From Candidatus Methanomethylophilaceae archaeon (GTDB lineage: Archaea; Thermoplasmatota; Thermoplasmata; Methanomassiliicoccales; Methanomethylophilaceae): DNA of 7,734 bases. The notes beneath the pieces are model-generated. The model was not told the origin of the DNA. It did not search any database and saw only the letters and a list, made by a program, of their open reading frames with translations. Positions 5,800-7,734 of this stretch are shown piece by piece (the stretch's first letter is position 1; every line of letters begins with the position of its first letter). The position numbers were made by a program, and so were the translations under genes. The stretch spans positions 1-7,734 of the forward strand of contig WOYN01000100.1 in assembly GCA_011620825.1 (NCBI GenBank), written 5' to 3'.

Positions 5800-5807
5800 A
5801 ATATGGT

Positions 5808-7646
5808 TTAGAATCCGCAGCGCTTGCTGAGGTTCGCCGGCATGTACATAGCGCGCACGGGCATGCCCTCGGTCTCTTTCTTTATGCGGGCTATCAGCTC
5901 TTCGACGGTCATGTCTACGTCCGTGTTCTCCGACCTGACGTAAACTTTCAGCCGGCGGGACTCGATCTCTTTCTCTCCGATGACTGCGGTGTAGGAACAC
6001 CAGTCCTGTTTCGACAGGCGGACCTTCTTTCCTACGGTGGCATCGGTGTCGTCGACCGAGACGCGTATGCCGGCGGAGCGGACCGCATCGGCGATCTTCA
6101 GGGTCGCCCCGACGCACTCCTCGTTCTTCGCCATGAACCTGACCTGCTCGGGCGTGATCCATACGGGCAGATACCCGGGGACACCGTTCTTCTCCAGGGC
6201 GACCGCGGTGTCCAGAAGGGTGTACATCCATCTCTCTATGGAACCGATGACCGCGCAGTGCAGAATTACGGGGTACTGCTTCTCCCCGTTCTCGTCCGAA
6301 TATGTGATGCCGAACCTCTGTGCGTTGCCGATGTCGATCTGGACAGTACCTATCTCTCTGGGCCTCTTCATCTGGTCCAGCATGTGGTACTCGATGTTCA
6401 CCGTCCAGTAATAGTTGATGCCTTCCGGATAGATGTGTATAAGCGCATCCCTGCCGTGGTCGTTGCACAGTTTCATGATGAGGTCCTTGTTGTCCTGGTA
6501 GGCCTTCATCGAAGAGAAGTTGACAAGCATCTCGTAATCCCTTCCGACGGCCTCTATCTCATCGTATATCTTGCCGTCCAGGAAACGGAAGCTCTCCTGA
6601 GCTTCCGGGATGGTCCTGCACATGACGTGGAAGTCCGGCATGTTGAGCCTTCTGGTCCTGAAGCACAGCATCGTCTCGCCGGACTGTTCCATCCTGTACG
6701 AGTCGGCCACTTCGAATGCTCCGAAGGGCATGTTCCTGTAGCTTATGTTCCAGTTGCGGATCATCGCGAACTGCTGGTGGCATGCCGCGTACCTGAGGAC
6801 GAATTTCTTCTTTCCGGTGTCCACGGTGTAAAGTCTGTCCCCGAACAGGTCTGCGTGCTCCTTCACCGCAGGTTCGTCGAGCGAGAACATATTGGTGCCC
6901 TTGATGTTGTAGACGTTGAATCCGGAAGCGTTCACGATCTGTGTAGCATAGTCCGATATGAGATCGAACATCATCGCGCCGTGGGGGGCGAGGCACATGT
7001 GTCCCGCATCGGACATGGATTCCCATTGGATCCCGAACTTCTTGCAGAGCCTGAGGTAGTCGGGCTCCTTGACGGCAGGCGCCTCCTTTCCGAGGGCCTC
7101 CTTGTCGATCATATACCTCATGCAGTCCGCGGTCGCTTCATAGTCCCCGATCTGTATCTCTTTTCCGTTCGGGGTCAGGACGAAATAGGCGTCTTTTCCT
7201 TTCGCAGCGACCTTCTTTGCGGCTTTTCCGGTGAAATCTCTTGAAAGTTCGGACAGCGGGTGGCCCTTGCATTTGACGTCGAACGATTTGTACCATCCGA
7301 AAGGCGCTCTGATGACCTCCGTTCCGTCCGCGACGACCATCTTCTCGATCATATCCAGAAGCTGGACGCTCGTTTTGGGTTTTGCCAGGTCGTTGCTCAG
7401 GTGTGCATAAGGGTAGAGCATGACGCGCTCCGCGCCTACTTTTTCCTTGGTTGCGAGGATGTCTTTAGATGCCTCGGCCGCCACGTCCTGAATCGCATCC
7501 TCGTCTTTGCTCTCGACGGTGATGAAGGCAACGAGTACCTCTTCCATTCTGCCGTTGTGAAGGCTGTCGGGTATCTCCTCGGCGACCTTGGTCTTTTCCT
7601 TAGTTTCGAACTCCATAGAGTCCGCGTGAATATACAGTGCTCTCAT
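5808..7646 (-). CDS. thrS: Threonyl-tRNA synthetase, archaeal type
   Basis: This class II synthetase charges tRNA-Thr. The 612-residue protein begins with the archaeal editing domain (about 1-140; MRALYIHADSMEFE, LYPYAHLS, GHPLSELSR), which resembles D-aminoacyl-tRNA deacylase and removes misattached serine; it differs from the bacterial N2 editing domain. The catalytic core has a motif 1 region around GHMCLAPHGAMMFDLI (215-230), RYAACHQQFAMIRNW, motif 2 in FEVADSYRMEQSGE (311-324), and motif 3 as GSIERW (468-473). Zinc ligands fit Cys289, His340 and His463. The anticodon-binding domain covers about 490-612, with LPVWITPEQV and the DDTDATVGKKVR segment. The ATG at 7646 has AAGGA nine bases upstream and a TATA-like box further back. 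It precedes the thi cluster on the same strand; a separate promoter for thiE seems likely. It appears intact. Confidence 0.97.
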   Translation of the reverse strand: MRALYIHADSMEFETKEKTKVAEEIPDSLHNGRMEEVLVAFITVESKDEDAIQDVAAEASKDILATKEKVGAERVMLYPYAHLSNDLAKPKTSVQLLDMIEKMVVADGTEVIRAPFGWYKSFDVKCKGHPLSELSRDFTGKAAKKVAAKGKDAYFVLTPNGKEIQIGDYEATADCMRYMIDKEALGKEAPAVKEPDYLRLCKKFGIQWESMSDAGHMCLAPHGAMMFDLISDYATQIVNASGFNVYNIKGTNMFSLDEPAVKEHADLFGDRLYTVDTGKKKFVLRYAACHQQFAMIRNWNISYRNMPFGAFEVADSYRMEQSGETMLCFRTRRLNMPDFHVMCRTIPEAQESFRFLDGKIYDEIEAVGRDYEMLVNFSSMKAYQDNKDLIMKLCNDHGRDALIHIYPEGINYYWTVNIEYHMLDQMKRPREIGTVQIDIGNAQRFGITYSDENGEKQYPVILHCAVIGSIERWMYTLLDTAVALEKNGVPGYLPVWITPEQVRFMAKNEECVGATLKIADAVRSAGIRVSVDDTDATVGKKVRLSKQDWCSYTAVIGEKEIESRRLKVYVRSENTDVDMTVEELIARIKKETEGMPVRAMYMPANLSKRCGF

Positions 7647-7655
7647 GAGACCATG

Positions 7656-7660
7656 TCCTT
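7656..7660 (-). promoter_or_regulatory. Shine-Dalgarno site of thrS
   Basis: AAGGA on the minus strand lies nine bases before the thrS ATG. Unlike the other operon-leading genes in the window, thrS thus appears to have a short leader with a ribosome site. Confidence 0.5.
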
Positions 7661-7690
7661 AATCGCTCCGTCCCCACAGAAAGGGCGGTG

Positions 7691-7698
7691 CTTATATG
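7691..7698 (-). promoter_or_regulatory. TATA-like box of thrS
   Basis: CATATAAG on the minus strand is centred about 48 bases before the thrS ATG. Initiation about 25 bases downstream would give a leader of roughly 22 bases that includes the AAGGA site. Confidence 0.5.
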
Positions 7699-7715
7699 TG
7701 CTGATGAGGAGGGTT

Positions 7716-7724
7716 GTATTAAAA
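7716..7724. promoter_or_regulatory. Second TATA-like element near the right edge
   Basis: The minus strand reads TTTTAATAC, close to the box before the 131-residue gene. It could be an upstream thrS promoter or, read on the plus strand (GTATTAAAA), serve a divergent gene beyond base 7734. The window ends too soon to decide. Confidence 0.3.
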
Positions 7725-7734
7725 GTGTTTCAGC

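Noticed and set aside
5706..5801. N-terminal extension of ThiE by 32 residues
   Set aside because: The extension has no ThiE homology, includes the promoter-like TTATACAT and ends right before the normal family start at Met-Ile-Asp-Leu-Tyr.
5766..7244. Long plus-strand open frame (about 490 codons) opposite thrS
   Set aside because: It is antisense to a fully recognisable ThrRS, its translation shows no family motifs, and it has no plausible promoter; long antisense frames are common opposite GC-rich genes.
7643..7654. Three-codon upstream frame (ATG GTC TCA TGA) overlapping the thrS start, possible threonine attenuation
   Set aside because: It has no Thr codons, its AAGGA is only one base upstream, and such short frames occur by chance.
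1..7734. CRISPR arrays, tRNA genes, insertion sequences, integrase or attachment sites
   Set aside because: No spaced direct repeats, tRNA cloverleaf arms, terminal inverted repeats or transposase-like products were seen by eye on either strand; coding density is very high.

Overview
The window looks archaeal. The threonyl-tRNA synthetase has the archaeal N-terminal editing domain, the peptidyl-tRNA hydrolase is the archaeal/eukaryotic Pth2 type, and the tRNA-guanine transglycosylase has the archaeosine-type signature. Operon-leading genes have AT-rich TATA-like boxes about 24-26 nt upstream of the start codon, as expected for archaeal leaderless messages. Moderate GC, all nine visible stop codons being TGA or TAA, and an anaerobic thiamin route suggest a Thermoplasmatota methanogen such as Methanomassiliicoccales. 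That placement is inference, not proof.

Layout: bases 1-1246 hold a minus-strand pair, a small uncharacterised protein followed by the N-terminal 282 residues of tgtA, which runs off the left edge. The short region 1247-1336 carries back-to-back promoters. pth2 (1337-1708, plus strand) is the only plus-strand gene, and its 3' end overlaps the end of the convergent tenI by 42 bp. From 5711 down to 1667 on the minus strand lies a thiamin cluster in the order thiE, thiS, thiF, thiG, thiH, tenI. The last five are nearly contiguous and probably translationally coupled. Upstream of thiE is thrS (5808-7646, minus), with its own promoter region near the right edge.

How the genes work together: ThiF adenylates the C-terminal glycine of ThiS, which then carries sulfur. 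ThiH cleaves tyrosine to dehydroglycine. ThiG combines these with deoxyxylulose 5-phosphate to form the thiazole phosphate tautomer. TenI aromatises the tautomer, and ThiE joins thiazole phosphate to HMP-pyrophosphate to give thiamin phosphate. HMP synthesis and kinase genes (ThiC, ThiD) and a sulfur donor are not in the window. Many archaea make the thiazole with Thi4-type enzymes, so a full bacterial-type ThiSFGH-TenI set between archaeal translation genes is the most notable feature, probably acquired by transfer. I see no clearly new defence or mobile system. The least explained gene is the 131-residue protein upstream of tgtA, which looks like a DUF2703/thioredoxin-like protein without its CxxC.
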